Counted from the first letter of the stretch, positions 1-7,536 are shown. The stretch: DNA of 24,882 bases from Deltaproteobacteria bacterium (GCA_016875255.1 VGRU01000028.1:1-24882), one strand, 5' to 3'. The notes: generated by a model from the sequence alone, not told the origin. A program made the numbers and translations.

Positions 1-81
1 GGTCCTAAGGCCAATACCTTAAAAGGCAATGAGGGACTCTGCATGGCGACCTCCTGTGGAGGATGGGTAGGTTTATCTCTT

Positions 82-981
82 TCAGGATTTAAATATCTTC
101 TTAAATTTAGAAGAAATGGATTTTTTTTCGGCCACCGCGCCGGTCTTTTCGGAAGATTCAAGGGGTTTCTCTTCCGGAACCTCCTCGATCTCTCCCAGAC
201 GGCCTTCTCCAAAAAACCGGAAAAGAGGCCCCTGAGGGCTTAAGGCCAGTTCATCATTCGATCTCAGCGGGGCCTGGAATCCGATGGGCTGTCGATTGAT
301 CCGGACCAATTTCTGACCGGTCAGGTCCTTAACCCAGTATTGATTCTCGCTGAAAAAAACCTGAACGTGCTGTTCAGAGAGAGCCGGATGATCCAGAGGA
401 TACTCGCATTTTGGACCCTTCCCAACGGTGATGGGGAGTTGTTTAAAGGAACGGATTGTGGGACCATACTGGATGATGAGGGGCGCCTTCGCCGATTGAA
501 CCGAGACCTCGGGAGTTTCCGGCCTTACGGGTGATACCTGCTGGGGTTTCTCCTCCGGGGGACGTTTGGGTGGCAGAGGAGGCTCCATTCGAATCTCCCT
601 TTCGTATTCCCGGATAGGTGTCGCTGGAGGGGGTTCTTTCTCTATTAAACCTTCTTCCATCTGCGTGAGAAAACTGACCTGAGGTCCTCCTTCGCCAAAC
701 ATCAGGACATCCCCGTCTTTGAGAAAAACTTCCTTCACCTTTTTTCCATTGACAAAGGTGCCATTGGCGCTCTGATCAATCAGTTTGAATTGATTCCCCT
801 CCCGGATGATTTCGGCGTGCTTACGGGAGACATGGGTGAGGTCTGCAGAGAAACGGAGATGGCAGGAGGGGTGCCGGCCAATGGAGATTGACGCACCATA
901 AAAGCCCGACTCTTTCCCGCTGAGGGGCACAGGGCCTTTGATATGGAAAAGTTGAACAACGATCACAGGAGGCTGTTTCAT
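82..981 (-). CDS. Double FHA-domain phosphothreonine-reader protein
   Basis: A 299-residue protein with a canonical forkhead-associated domain at about residues 29-105: GR at 35-36, SRKH at 52-55 and NGTFVNG at 73-79, the phosphothreonine-contacting positions. A Pro/Glu-rich linker follows (about 116-160). A second, more degenerate FHA-like fold lies at about 180-255 (VGKG at 186-189, SEQH at 202-205). The C-terminus is lysine-rich and no signal peptide or membrane segment is seen, so it is probably cytoplasmic. FHA domains bind phosphothreonine on kinase substrates. It is divergent from a PP2C phosphatase and a Ser/Thr kinase, so it probably reads or recruits targets of that kinase. The start is supported because the FHA fold begins within the first 30 residues. 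An upstream TATAAT/TTGACC promoter would give a very short leader. Confident for the FHA domains; the partner is unknown. Confidence 0.9.
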   Translation of the reverse strand: MKQPPVIVVQLFHIKGPVPLSGKESGFYGASISIGRHPSCHLRFSADLTHVSRKHAEIIREGNQFKLIDQSANGTFVNGKKVKEVFLKDGDVLMFGEGGPQVSFLTQMEEGLIEKEPPPATPIREYEREIRMEPPLPPKRPPEEKPQQVSPVRPETPEVSVQSAKAPLIIQYGPTIRSFKQLPITVGKGPKCEYPLDHPALSEQHVQVFFSENQYWVKDLTGQKLVRINRQPIGFQAPLRSNDELALSPQGPLFRFFGEGRLGEIEEVPEEKPLESSEKTGAVAEKKSISSKFKKIFKS

Positions 982-993
982 AGGTTCGCCTTA

Positions 994-1021
994 ATTATAC
1001 TTGGTCGGCTTTTGAGGTCAA
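994..1021 (-). promoter_or_regulatory. Sigma-70-type promoter for the FHA gene
   Basis: Read on the minus strand, TTGACC (1016-1021) is followed after 16 bases by a perfect TATAAT (994-999). The predicted transcription start is near 986-988, only about 5-7 bases before the ATG at 981. The transcript would therefore be nearly leaderless, and the AAGG at 989-992 would mostly lie outside the mRNA. Confidence 0.6.
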
Positions 1022-1068
1022 GAAAAATTATGGTTTTAAATTCTGCGAGATTCTTGTATATTATAAGT

Positions 1069-1800
1069 ATGCCCAACGTCAACTCTTTTGGCAAGTCGGA
1101 TATCGGCCTCAAGCGCTTGAATAATGAGGATGCCTATGCCATCCAATCGAAGAAGGGCCTCTTTGTCCTGGCCGATGGGATGGGTGGAGAGGCCGCAGGA
1201 GAAGTGGCCAGCCGGATTTTTGTCGACACCGCCCTCGATGTTTTTTCCCGTATAGAAAGCCTTTCGGAACAGGAAGTTCTCGAAAGGGTCCAGGAGGCCT
1301 TCCGGCTCTCCAACGAGAGGATCCTCAACCATGTCGAGCAGACTCCCCAACACCAAGGCATGGGGTGCACGGCAGAGCTGATGGCTTTTTACGATCAGAA
1401 TTTTGTCCTCGGCCATGTGGGCGATAGCCGCACCTACCTGCTCCGGCAGAAACAGTTGAGGAAACTGACACGGGATCACTCATTGATCCAGACCCAGATC
1501 GATCAGGGTCTGATCACTCCCGAAGAAGCCAGGGGCCATTCTTTAAAGAATGTGATTCTCAAGGCGGTCGGCATAGAGGAGACGCTGGCCGTGGATCTCA
1601 TCAGAGGAAAAACCCATCCGGGCGATCTCTTCCTTCTCTGTTCGGATGGATTAACCGATCTGGTTGATGAGGCTTCGATTCAACAGGTTCTTTCCATTCC
1701 TCTCTCTCTCGCTCAAAAAGTGGAGCGGCTGATCGAAGGGGCCAAGTCCCGGGGAGGTTTTGACAATATCACCGTGATTTTGTGTGAAGTGATTTCATAG
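1069..1800 (+). CDS. PP2C-family serine/threonine protein phosphatase
   Basis: A 243-residue PP2C/PPM phosphatase, the usual length for bacterial Stp/PrpC enzymes, which remove phosphate from Ser/Thr using two metal ions. Visible motifs, in order: RLNNEDAY, LADGMGGEAAGE (metal-binding Asp plus Gly pair), GHVGDSRTYLL, TRDHSL, LCSDGLTDLV and GGFDNITVIL. These are the standard PPM motifs with all metal-ligand aspartates present. The frame stays open upstream to 943, but the conserved fold starts right after the ATG at 1069, so that start was chosen. It has no obvious Shine-Dalgarno; an ATG at 1030 preceded by GAGGT is an alternative. The stop is 9 bases before the kinase gene, so the two are presumably co-transcribed and antagonistic. 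It is cytoplasmic, with no membrane segments. Confidence 0.93.
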   Translation: MPNVNSFGKSDIGLKRLNNEDAYAIQSKKGLFVLADGMGGEAAGEVASRIFVDTALDVFSRIESLSEQEVLERVQEAFRLSNERILNHVEQTPQHQGMGCTAELMAFYDQNFVLGHVGDSRTYLLRQKQLRKLTRDHSLIQTQIDQGLITPEEARGHSLKNVILKAVGIEETLAVDLIRGKTHPGDLFLLCSDGLTDLVDEASIQQVLSIPLSLAQKVERLIEGAKSRGGFDNITVILCEVIS

Positions 1801-1809
1801 AGAGGTTGT

Positions 1810-3582
1810 ATGAGGAACCTCAGAGATTACGAAATTTTTAAAGATTACTCGGATGAATTGTTGACCGAGTTATCGAACGTCATCATTGAAAAAGAGTTTG
1901 AAGAAAATGAGATCATCTTCCGGGAGGGAGATGAAGGAGACTCGGTCTATATCGTCACGGAGGGGGAGATCGCCATCAAGAGATCTCTGGATAAACCCGG
2001 CGATGAAGAGAAGACCATCGCCATGATAGAAAAAGGGGATTTTTTCGGGGAGATGGCTCTCTTTGACAAACAGCCTCGTTCCGGGTCCGCCTATGCCGTA
2101 AAGAAATCCAGGGTCTTCATTCTTAAAAACGAGGACTTCCTCAATCTCCAGAAGAAAGACCCTCATACAGCCATGACCACGCTCATCACCATCAATCGGG
2201 TGATGGCAGAGAGATTGCGAAAGACGAGCAAGAGCTTCCTCTCCAGTTTCGAATTCGGAAATGTCCTTTCTGCTATCAGAGGATTTATTAAGGGTGCAGG
2301 AGGCAAGGAAGAAAAGGCGGATATCAAGGGAGGCGGGTTTGGCCGTTATCAGATCACTGGTGAATTGGGGAGAGGTTCGATGGGAGTGGTTTACCGGGCC
2401 TACGATCCTCAGATCGGCCGACCGATCGCCCTGAAGGTCTTGCGTCAGGATCGGATCAGCAGTGAAGCTTTTGTCCTCAGATTCCTTACGGAGGGAAAGG
2501 CCATCGGTCGGCTCTCCCATCCCAATATTGTCAGCATCTATGATATCGGACAGGGCCGGGGAACGATCTATCTCGCCATGGAATTCATCGAGGGGGAGAC
2601 CTTAAATCAGGTGATGGAGAAGAAAAGATTGGGCCTGAAGGAGATCGTGTCCCTGGGGATCCAGATGGCCGAAACTCTTGACCATGCTCATCAGAAGAGA
2701 ATCGTTCACAGAGATGTCAAACCCGGCAATATCATCCTTCAGGCCAATGGTCAGATCAAGATCACGGACTTTGGTATCGCCCATCTTGAAGACCCATCCA
2801 TGCCTCAGCAGACACAGGCCGGAGAGATCCTTGGCACGCCAGCCTATATGTCTCCCGAACAGGTATTGAGTCAACCGGTCGATGGTCGCTCCGACCTCTT
2901 CTCACTAGGAATCATCCTGTATGAATTGACCACTGGAACCAGGCCTTTTAAGGGCGATAACATGGCTGCCATCCTTAATGCAGTTATTCTATTTCATCCT
3001 ATGGAACCCTCCACCCTCAATCCGGCTATCCCCGTCGACCTCTCCCAGATCATTATGAAATGTCTCAATAAGAGACCGGAGGATCGTTTCGAGCGAGGCC
3101 GAAGTCTCGCCGAGGCTCTAAAAATAAATATGCTTTTCGAATCGGACCCCCCTGCAGTGATCCCTCCGGCCATCAAAAAGAAACCCCGGTATGCGCTCTT
3201 CATCCCGGCAGGCATAGCCATTCTTCTTTTGGGAATACTCTTCTACCACTTCATCCTTCCGAAGGACAAATCTCAGACCGTCGTCCCGAAGACGGAGCCC
3301 GTCCAAACAATAGAACAAAAAATGGAAAAAGCGATATCTCCTTCCCTCAAGGTGGAAAGCGCACCAGCCGGGGCACAGGTTTTTGTGAACGATGTCCTTC
3401 GAGGAAACGCCCCTGTAACGCTGGAACTCCCCGCGGGGAAGCATCATGTCAGGCTGACCCTGTCAGGATACATCAATTGGGAGACTGAAATTCAATTAAA
3501 AGAAGTGGGGGAAACCCCTCTTCGTGTTCAACTTAAACCCATGGTTAAAAAAGGGACCAAAGATGCTCGCCCGATATGGTGA
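1810..3582 (+). CDS. cNMP-binding, membrane-anchored Ser/Thr protein kinase with PEGA domain
   Basis: A 590-residue multidomain kinase. Residues about 8-130 form a cyclic-nucleotide-binding domain with a phosphate-binding cassette (FGEMALFDKQPRSGSA, 79-94). Residues about 180-440 are a Hanks-type kinase: GRGSMG loop at 187-192, catalytic Lys209, HRD at 300-302, DFG at 320-322 and SPE at 348-350. One hydrophobic transmembrane helix lies at about 461-482. Residues 513-577 are a PEGA domain, presumably outside the cytoplasm, where PEGA repeats are thought to contact surface structures. All key catalytic residues are present, so it should be active, probably gated by cAMP, cGMP or a similar nucleotide. 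The start is preceded by GAGAGGT. It lies 9 bases after the PP2C gene and divergent from the FHA gene, forming a kinase/phosphatase/reader set. Placing the nucleotide sensor in the same chain as the transmembrane kinase is the unusual point. Confidence 0.94.
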   Translation: MRNLRDYEIFKDYSDELLTELSNVIIEKEFEENEIIFREGDEGDSVYIVTEGEIAIKRSLDKPGDEEKTIAMIEKGDFFGEMALFDKQPRSGSAYAVKKSRVFILKNEDFLNLQKKDPHTAMTTLITINRVMAERLRKTSKSFLSSFEFGNVLSAIRGFIKGAGGKEEKADIKGGGFGRYQITGELGRGSMGVVYRAYDPQIGRPIALKVLRQDRISSEAFVLRFLTEGKAIGRLSHPNIVSIYDIGQGRGTIYLAMEFIEGETLNQVMEKKRLGLKEIVSLGIQMAETLDHAHQKRIVHRDVKPGNIILQANGQIKITDFGIAHLEDPSMPQQTQAGEILGTPAYMSPEQVLSQPVDGRSDLFSLGIILYELTTGTRPFKGDNMAAILNAVILFHPMEPSTLNPAIPVDLSQIIMKCLNKRPEDRFERGRSLAEALKINMLFESDPPAVIPPAIKKKPRYALFIPAGIAILLLGILFYHFILPKDKSQTVVPKTEPVQTIEQKMEKAISPSLKVESAPAGAQVFVNDVLRGNAPVTLELPAGKHHVRLTLSGYINWETEIQLKEVGETPLRVQLKPMVKKGTKDARPIW

Positions 3583-3604
3583 ATGAGGCGAGAGAGGAGG
3601 AGAG

Positions 3605-4750
3605 ATGAACCGGACAGGGATTGTAAAAGATGATCGGTACCTGGAGCATGTGATGGATGTCGGCCATCCTGAGAGTCCGGAGCGATTAAGGGTCATCTAT
3701 AAGATGCTCGAAGAAACGGAGATGAAAGGCTTCCTTGAAGAGGTCAAGTCTCGTCCGGCTACCCGGGGGGAGCTGGAAATGATCCATGCTTCTGCTTACA
3801 TCGACCAGGAGATGAAAGGCTTCCTTGAAGAGGTCAAGTCTCGTCCGGCTACCCGGGGGGAGCTGGAAATGATCCATGCTTCTGCTTACATCGACCAGGT
3901 GGCAAAAACCGCAGGCAAGTCCTACTGCCAGCTCGATATGGATACTTCCACCTGCGCTAAATCGTATGACACCGCCCTTCTTGCGGCCGGGGGCTTGTTG
4001 GAGTTGATCAGGGCGGTGATGGAAGGAAGGCTCAATAATGGTTTTGCCCTGGTGAGGCCTCCGGGCCACCATGCGGAAAGAGGCCGGGCCATGGGATTCT
4101 GCCTCTTCAACAATGTGGCGATTGGCGCGCAATATGCGATCAAGAACTTCTCGTTGGAAAGAATCCTGATCGTCGATTGGGATGTCCATCACGGAAACGG
4201 AACTCAGAACTCATTTTATGAAGACCCGCGGGTCCTCTATTTCTCCACCCATCGTTACGGTTTCTTCTATCCGGGGACAGGAGGAGCCAATGAGACGGGA
4301 AAGGGAAAAGGGTTGGGTTTTACGGTAAATGTTCCCCTGTCGACGGGAGCGGGCGATGCCGAATTTGGAAATATCTTTGAGAAGTTCTTTAAACCCATCG
4401 CTCTCGAATATCGACCCCAGCTCGTTCTCGTCTCTGCAGGATTCGATACCCATTACGATGATCCTCTGGGCGGGATGGAAGTCACGGAGAAAGGGTTTGG
4501 AAGGATGACCCAGGTCCTGATGGAGATCGCTGAGGCAACCGCTCAGGGAAAGCTGGTCATCACGCTGGAGGGGGGCTACGATGTCTCTGGACAGGGTCGG
4601 TCAGTAAAAACTGTATTAAAAGAGCTGGCTCAGGTCTCGTCCCTTGATAAACAAGACCTGCTCGAAAAAGAGAAGAACGATTATTCCCGAATCGGAGGAC
4701 TCATCCTTCAATTGAAAGAGATTCACAAGCAATACTGGAAGACCCTCTAA
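3605..4750 (+). CDS. Histone-deacetylase-like amidohydrolase (AcuC/class II HDAC family) with internal duplication
   Basis: A 381-residue zinc-dependent deacetylase-superfamily enzyme, which removes acetyl groups from lysine side chains, polyamines or similar amides. Motifs: GHPESPERL (20-28), RPPGHHAE (151-158, catalytic His pair), FNNVAIGA (168-175), DWDVHHGNGT (191-200, zinc ligands Asp193 and His195), SAGFDTHYDDPLGG (277-290, zinc ligand Asp281) and EGGYD (322-326, catalytic Tyr). The start is supported by AGGAGGAGAG just before the ATG. Residues 39-68 are repeated exactly as 69-98 because of a 90-bp tandem duplication. Without it the protein would be about 351 residues, closer to its relatives. 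The duplication falls in the N-terminal region before the catalytic core, so activity cannot be judged from sequence. It follows the kinase gene by 22 bases. The physiological substrate is unknown. Confidence 0.92.
   Translation: MNRTGIVKDDRYLEHVMDVGHPESPERLRVIYKMLEETEMKGFLEEVKSRPATRGELEMIHASAYIDQEMKGFLEEVKSRPATRGELEMIHASAYIDQVAKTAGKSYCQLDMDTSTCAKSYDTALLAAGGLLELIRAVMEGRLNNGFALVRPPGHHAERGRAMGFCLFNNVAIGAQYAIKNFSLERILIVDWDVHHGNGTQNSFYEDPRVLYFSTHRYGFFYPGTGGANETGKGKGLGFTVNVPLSTGAGDAEFGNIFEKFFKPIALEYRPQLVLVSAGFDTHYDDPLGGMEVTEKGFGRMTQVLMEIAEATAQGKLVITLEGGYDVSGQGRSVKTVLKELAQVSSLDKQDLLEKEKNDYSRIGGLILQLKEIHKQYWKTL
3719..3898 (+). repeat. Perfect 90-bp in-frame tandem duplication
   Basis: 3719-3808 and 3809-3898 are identical base for base by eye, and the reading frame is kept (30 residues twice). 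No divergence at silent positions means the event is very recent or is an assembly error. Confidence 0.95.
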
Positions 4751-4769
4751 GAGATTCCCGAAAAAATCC

Positions 4770-5041
4770 GTAAATCTCTGATTACATACCTGCCTGCCGG
4801 TAGGCAGGGATCATCAAAAACGATTACCCAGATTAATAACACATTGAAAATTGAGATAATCTATTTAATGATGGTCTCGTAAAAAGTCGTCTCACCGGTG
4901 AAAACCGGTGTCCAGTGTTTTCCTAATTATCTGAAATTACTGGATTCCGGCTTTCGCCGGAATGACGATCTGTAGTGTTTTTCGACTTTTTACGAATTTG
5001 TCATTTAATCATTTTTGAAATCTGTGTAATCAGAGGTCTCT
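4770..5041. repeat. Composite nested palindromic element between convergent genes
   Basis: This stretch between the HDAC and HU genes holds no coding sequence but several layers of symmetry. The outer arms are CTCTGATTACA (4776-4786) and its complement (5025-5035). A second layer is CAAAAACGATTA in the left arm against TAATCATTTTTG in the right. A third is a 13-bp perfect pair, 4877-4889 and 4983-4995, extending imperfectly to 4868-4889/5004-4983. Inside are a 7-bp hairpin with a GAAA loop (4893-4910) and an 8-bp hairpin (4944-4963). A CCTGCC-type hairpin (4789-4808) interrupts only the left arm, as if inserted later. It looks like a non-autonomous MITE- or REP-like repeat. Confidence 0.7.
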
Positions 5042-5075
5042 CGACATAAATTTTAAGAGTTTTCCAGAGACCTCT
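5032..5075 (-). terminator. Stem-loop directly after the HU stop codon
   Basis: AGAGGTCTCT and AGAGACCTCT (5032-5041 and 5066-5075) form a perfect 10-bp stem with a 24-base loop, starting at the base after the HU stop codon. The loop is long and no clear U-run follows, so termination is only possible. It also abuts the palindromic element. On the other side a weaker pair (AGAGATT 4750-4756 with AATCTCT 4773-4779) follows the HDAC stop. Confidence 0.35.
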
Positions 5076-5363
5076 TTAGATCTTCCTGGATGTATTCACC
5101 ATCTCTTTCAGCTCTTTGCCGACCTTGAAAAAGGGAAGTTTCTTGGGAGGAACATCGACGATCTCTCCTGTCTTGGGATTTCGGCCCTTGTAACCCCCGT
5201 AGTTCCTGACCATAAAACTGCCGAATCCTCTGATCTCGATCCGTTGCCCCTTCTGCAGGCTCTCCTTCATTCCATCGAAGAGGGTGTCAACGATCACCTT
5301 GGCCACCTTCTGTGTCACATTTGTCTGCTCTGAAACCTTGTCAATGAGTTCTGCTTTGTTCAT
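5076..5363 (-). CDS. HU/IHF-family DNA-binding protein
   Basis: A 95-residue histone-like protein of typical length. Signature features are the N-terminal helical pair (MNKAELIDKVSEQTNVTQ), GQRIEIRGFGSF in the beta platform, the DNA-inserting arm RNPKTGE with the flanking VPPKKLPFFKVGKELKE, and a basic C-terminus. The proline of the arm tip (RNP) is present, so it should bend DNA. The sequence is closer in style to IHF-beta than to HU, but the two cannot be separated with confidence here. A strong GGGAGGAG lies just before the ATG. It is a dimeric nucleoid protein in the cytoplasm, involved in compaction, recombination and promoter architecture. It converges on the HDAC gene, and the spacer between them is filled by a palindromic element. 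Confidence 0.95.
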   Translation of the reverse strand: MNKAELIDKVSEQTNVTQKVAKVIVDTLFDGMKESLQKGQRIEIRGFGSFMVRNYGGYKGRNPKTGEIVDVPPKKLPFFKVGKELKEMVNTSRKI

Positions 5364-5439
5364 AGCTCCTCCCTTCTCCGTTTCGGGGTTAAACGAAACA
5401 ACTCGTAATGATGATGGAACAAACCTCTTTCAAAGATAA

Positions 5440-5581
5440 AATCCGAAATTCGAATTTCAAAGCACGAAACAAATCCTAAACCCCCAAAAAGTTTATTAGA
5501 GATGTCATCCTGAACTTGGTTCAGGATCTCAGGAGATGCTGAAATGAATTCAGCATGACAACAAATTTCCGGATTTCGTAT
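5440..5581. repeat. Intergenic palindromic repeat cluster (TGTCAT...ATGACA type)
   Basis: 5503-5560 begins TGTCAT and ends ATGACA. It contains a 7-bp hairpin CCTGAAC-TTG-GTTCAGG and a second GATGCTGAA/TTCAGCAT pairing. The flanks (AAATCCGAAATTCG near 5441 and CGGATTTCGTATTT near 5571) are imperfect inverted copies of one another. It has the look of a dispersed extragenic repeat and no coding content. Confidence 0.6.
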
Positions 5582-6955
5582 TTATTGTTTCACCAAAGAG
5601 CGCATTCCCTCCACAATCTGTCCAAACTTTTTTTCAAATCCCAACCTGTTCTTATTGGCGGACCCTGCCAGAACAATCTCTCCCCCAGCCCTTGCAGGCA
5701 TTCGAACCCAGATTCTCTGATGGGAGAAAAAGAAGGAGACGATGAGGCCGATGATCATCAGGCTGCATCCGATCCAGACGACCCAGACGCCGGGGTCTTT
5801 CGTCACCTGAAGGCCAGTATACTCCTTCGTGCCAATCTCTTCAAGTGTGAGAATAAAATCGTCCCCTCTTTGCTGATCTAATTTTGGAACATCTTTCAAC
5901 ACCCATAAGGCCCGTGGCGGCTGATTGGGCTTGAGAAGGGCAACCTGAACTCCTTCTCCGAAGTTATGGACTTGGGGGGCATATTTCAGGATTCTAAGGA
6001 GGGCTTCGGAATGAGGGATTCGGATCGTCTCTCCCTCGAGGCCTTTCAACGTCATCTTCTCTTTTTTATTCTTCCAATGAATCCCGAGGGTGACCTCCGG
6101 GATCGTTCCATAACTCGATTGATAAAAAGCCAGGCCTTTATAGTGGAGAGGATGATTGACTTCAATCGTCTTTTTTAAGACCTCTTTTCCATTCTCCAGA
6201 ATGGTGAGGTCACTCGTATACTCCTTCACCAGTTTTTCCGGCCTCTGGAGATCGTAAAAAGTGACCCTGAAATCGTCACATCGGATTGAAAACCCGATCG
6301 GTTTAGCCACATCCTCATCCTTTATTCTCAGGGCGATGTGATCCACTGTTTCGCCTTCGAGGATATTGACAAACCCCCTGAAGCCGAAGAGGGAACCCAT
6401 GATCCCTCCGATGAGGATGATGAGAATGCTTAAATGGGTGATGTAAACTCCCAGCCTCGAAAACCTTCCCTTTTCGGAATAGAGGGTGATGGATGATTCT
6501 CCCTCGATCCTTTGCGGGTTTTTAAATTCCTTCTTTAGAAGGGATCGAATTTCATCCTCTCTGACTCCTCCTGGGTTGGAGATGTTGACTCGCTCCACAT
6601 ACGGAAGGGTTTTAAGCATCGGGTCTCCGATCTCTTTTCCCCCGGATTCGCGAGAGATCTGTCTCCACACGCCTGGAAACCGGTGGAGAGAGCAGGCGAT
6701 CAAATTGACCACCAGCAGAAGGAGGATGGCGCTAAACCACCAGGAGTGATACATATCGAAGAGGTTAAAAAACTCCAGCACATTATAGAGCTGGATTCCG
6801 TATCGCTGAATATATTCCCCGCTCGGCGCATTCTGTTTGATCAACGTGCCGATAATGGAGAGGATGGCAAGCAGAATGAGAAGAAAGATCGTGAGTTTGA
6901 GGGAACGGAAAAAATCGAAGACGATATCAAAAATCCCTTTTTCTTTATGGTTCAT
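5582..6955 (-). CDS. resB: ResB-family cytochrome c biogenesis protein
   Basis: A 457-residue membrane protein of the ResB/Ccs1 family, which with ResC/CcsA forms the system II haem-delivery and cytochrome c ligation machinery. Four hydrophobic helices are visible: about 20-38, 72-95, 168-192 and 393-418. A large periplasmic region of about 200 residues lies between helices 3 and 4, the family topology. The short charged N-terminus is cytoplasmic. The start is supported by AGAGGGAAC just before the ATG. Helix 3 is followed by GFRGFVNILEGE, matching the family pattern after that helix. No ResC/CcsA gene is adjacent, so the partner must be elsewhere. The next gene upstream on the same strand encodes a tetraheme cytochrome c, a plausible client. 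Confidence 0.88.
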   Translation of the reverse strand: MNHKEKGIFDIVFDFFRSLKLTIFLLILLAILSIIGTLIKQNAPSGEYIQRYGIQLYNVLEFFNLFDMYHSWWFSAILLLLVVNLIACSLHRFPGVWRQISRESGGKEIGDPMLKTLPYVERVNISNPGGVREDEIRSLLKKEFKNPQRIEGESSITLYSEKGRFSRLGVYITHLSILIILIGGIMGSLFGFRGFVNILEGETVDHIALRIKDEDVAKPIGFSIRCDDFRVTFYDLQRPEKLVKEYTSDLTILENGKEVLKKTIEVNHPLHYKGLAFYQSSYGTIPEVTLGIHWKNKKEKMTLKGLEGETIRIPHSEALLRILKYAPQVHNFGEGVQVALLKPNQPPRALWVLKDVPKLDQQRGDDFILTLEEIGTKEYTGLQVTKDPGVWVVWIGCSLMIIGLIVSFFFSHQRIWVRMPARAGGEIVLAGSANKNRLGFEKKFGQIVEGMRSLVKQ

Positions 6956-7001
6956 TGTTCCCTCTGAAGTTCATCAATACTTATAAACTGAATTCGTACA
7001 G

Positions 7002-7026
7002 GCTATCCCGCCAGGGGCGGGTTAGC
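7002..7026. repeat. GC-rich hairpin repeat
   Basis: GCTATCCCGCC (7002-7012), loop AGG, then GGCGGGTTAGC (7016-7026) form a hairpin with one mismatch. It resembles a dispersed extragenic palindrome. It lies in the 194-base spacer between resB and the cytochrome gene. Confidence 0.55.
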
Positions 7027-7080
7027 GAAATGCAGGCAAGTATCTGAAATTTTTAACATATACGATTAATGCTGTCAAGA

Positions 7081-7129
7081 AAAAAGGGGTAGAAAAAAGG
7101 GGTAGATCCTTGTCGGAACTACCCCTTTT
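7081..7129 (-). terminator. Rho-independent terminator of the cytochrome c3 gene
   Basis: On the minus strand an 11-bp perfect stem (AAAAGGGGTAG at 7119-7129 read in reverse, with its complement at 7095-7105) is followed by a T-rich tract. The stem's distal arm is duplicated next to it (GGGGTAG again at 7086-7092), giving a possible alternative pairing. It lies about 20 bases beyond the cytochrome stop codon. Confidence 0.75.
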
Positions 7130-7149
7130 CGCCTGTAAACCTTTTCAAC

Positions 7150-7536
7150 CTACTTCTTCGCTTTTACATGGCACTGAGTGCAACCTGCCGGCCCGGTGGG
7201 CTTATTGGCCTTCTTCAGATCATCATGGCATCCTTTGCAGTTCTTATGATAGGCATCTTTTGCTATGATGTCTTTTCCAGCTTTGGAAGCCTCTTTTGTC
7301 GCCTTGTGACAGTCTTTGCAAAGCTTACCGCTGGTCTCGCCCTTCTTCCAATCGTGATGGCACTTCAGGCAATCAATCTTCAGTGTTTCCGCATGTTTCT
7401 TATGGGTGAAGGTGACCTTACCATAAGGAACCTCAAAGGTGACCACATCTTTCTTTATCTGGGCCCATGCGCCGCCAGCCATCAGAATGGAAAACATAAA
7501 GCCTGCAAGAATAGCAACACCTAACGCCTTTCTCAT
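7150..7536 (-). CDS. Periplasmic tetraheme cytochrome c3-type protein
   Basis: A 128-residue precursor. A signal peptide ends at about AWA (23-25), leaving a mature chain of about 103 residues, close to the classic class III cytochrome c3. Four CxxCH heme sites are visible: CLKCH (56-60), CKDCH (73-77), CKGCH (100-104) and CTQCH (119-123). Extra histidines at 45, 48, 61 and 97 supply the four distal ligands expected for bis-His hemes. Two classical c3 proteins differ by having CxxxxCH at some sites; here all four are CxxCH. The family shuttles low-potential electrons between periplasmic hydrogenases or formate dehydrogenases and membrane complexes. The start is supported by a strong G-rich ribosome site (AAGGGGGTG) and it has its own promoter and terminator, so it is a monocistronic, probably well expressed gene. 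Confidence 0.93.
   Translation of the reverse strand: MRKALGVAILAGFMFSILMAGGAWAQIKKDVVTFEVPYGKVTFTHKKHAETLKIDCLKCHHDWKKGETSGKLCKDCHKATKEASKAGKDIIAKDAYHKNCKGCHDDLKKANKPTGPAGCTQCHVKAKK

Noticed and set aside
943..1068. Upstream extension of the PP2C phosphatase
   Set aside because: The frame is open, but it overlaps the divergent FHA gene and promoter and has no PP2C-like residues; the fold begins at 1069.
3686..4192. A 168-residue minus-strand frame opposite the HDAC-like gene
   Set aside because: It mirrors the duplicated coding sequence on the other strand, including the repeat; no independent support.
4789..5004. CRISPR-like or integron-like repeats between the HDAC and HU genes
   Set aside because: The repeats are nested inverted pairs, not regularly spaced direct repeats, and no cas or integrase gene is nearby.
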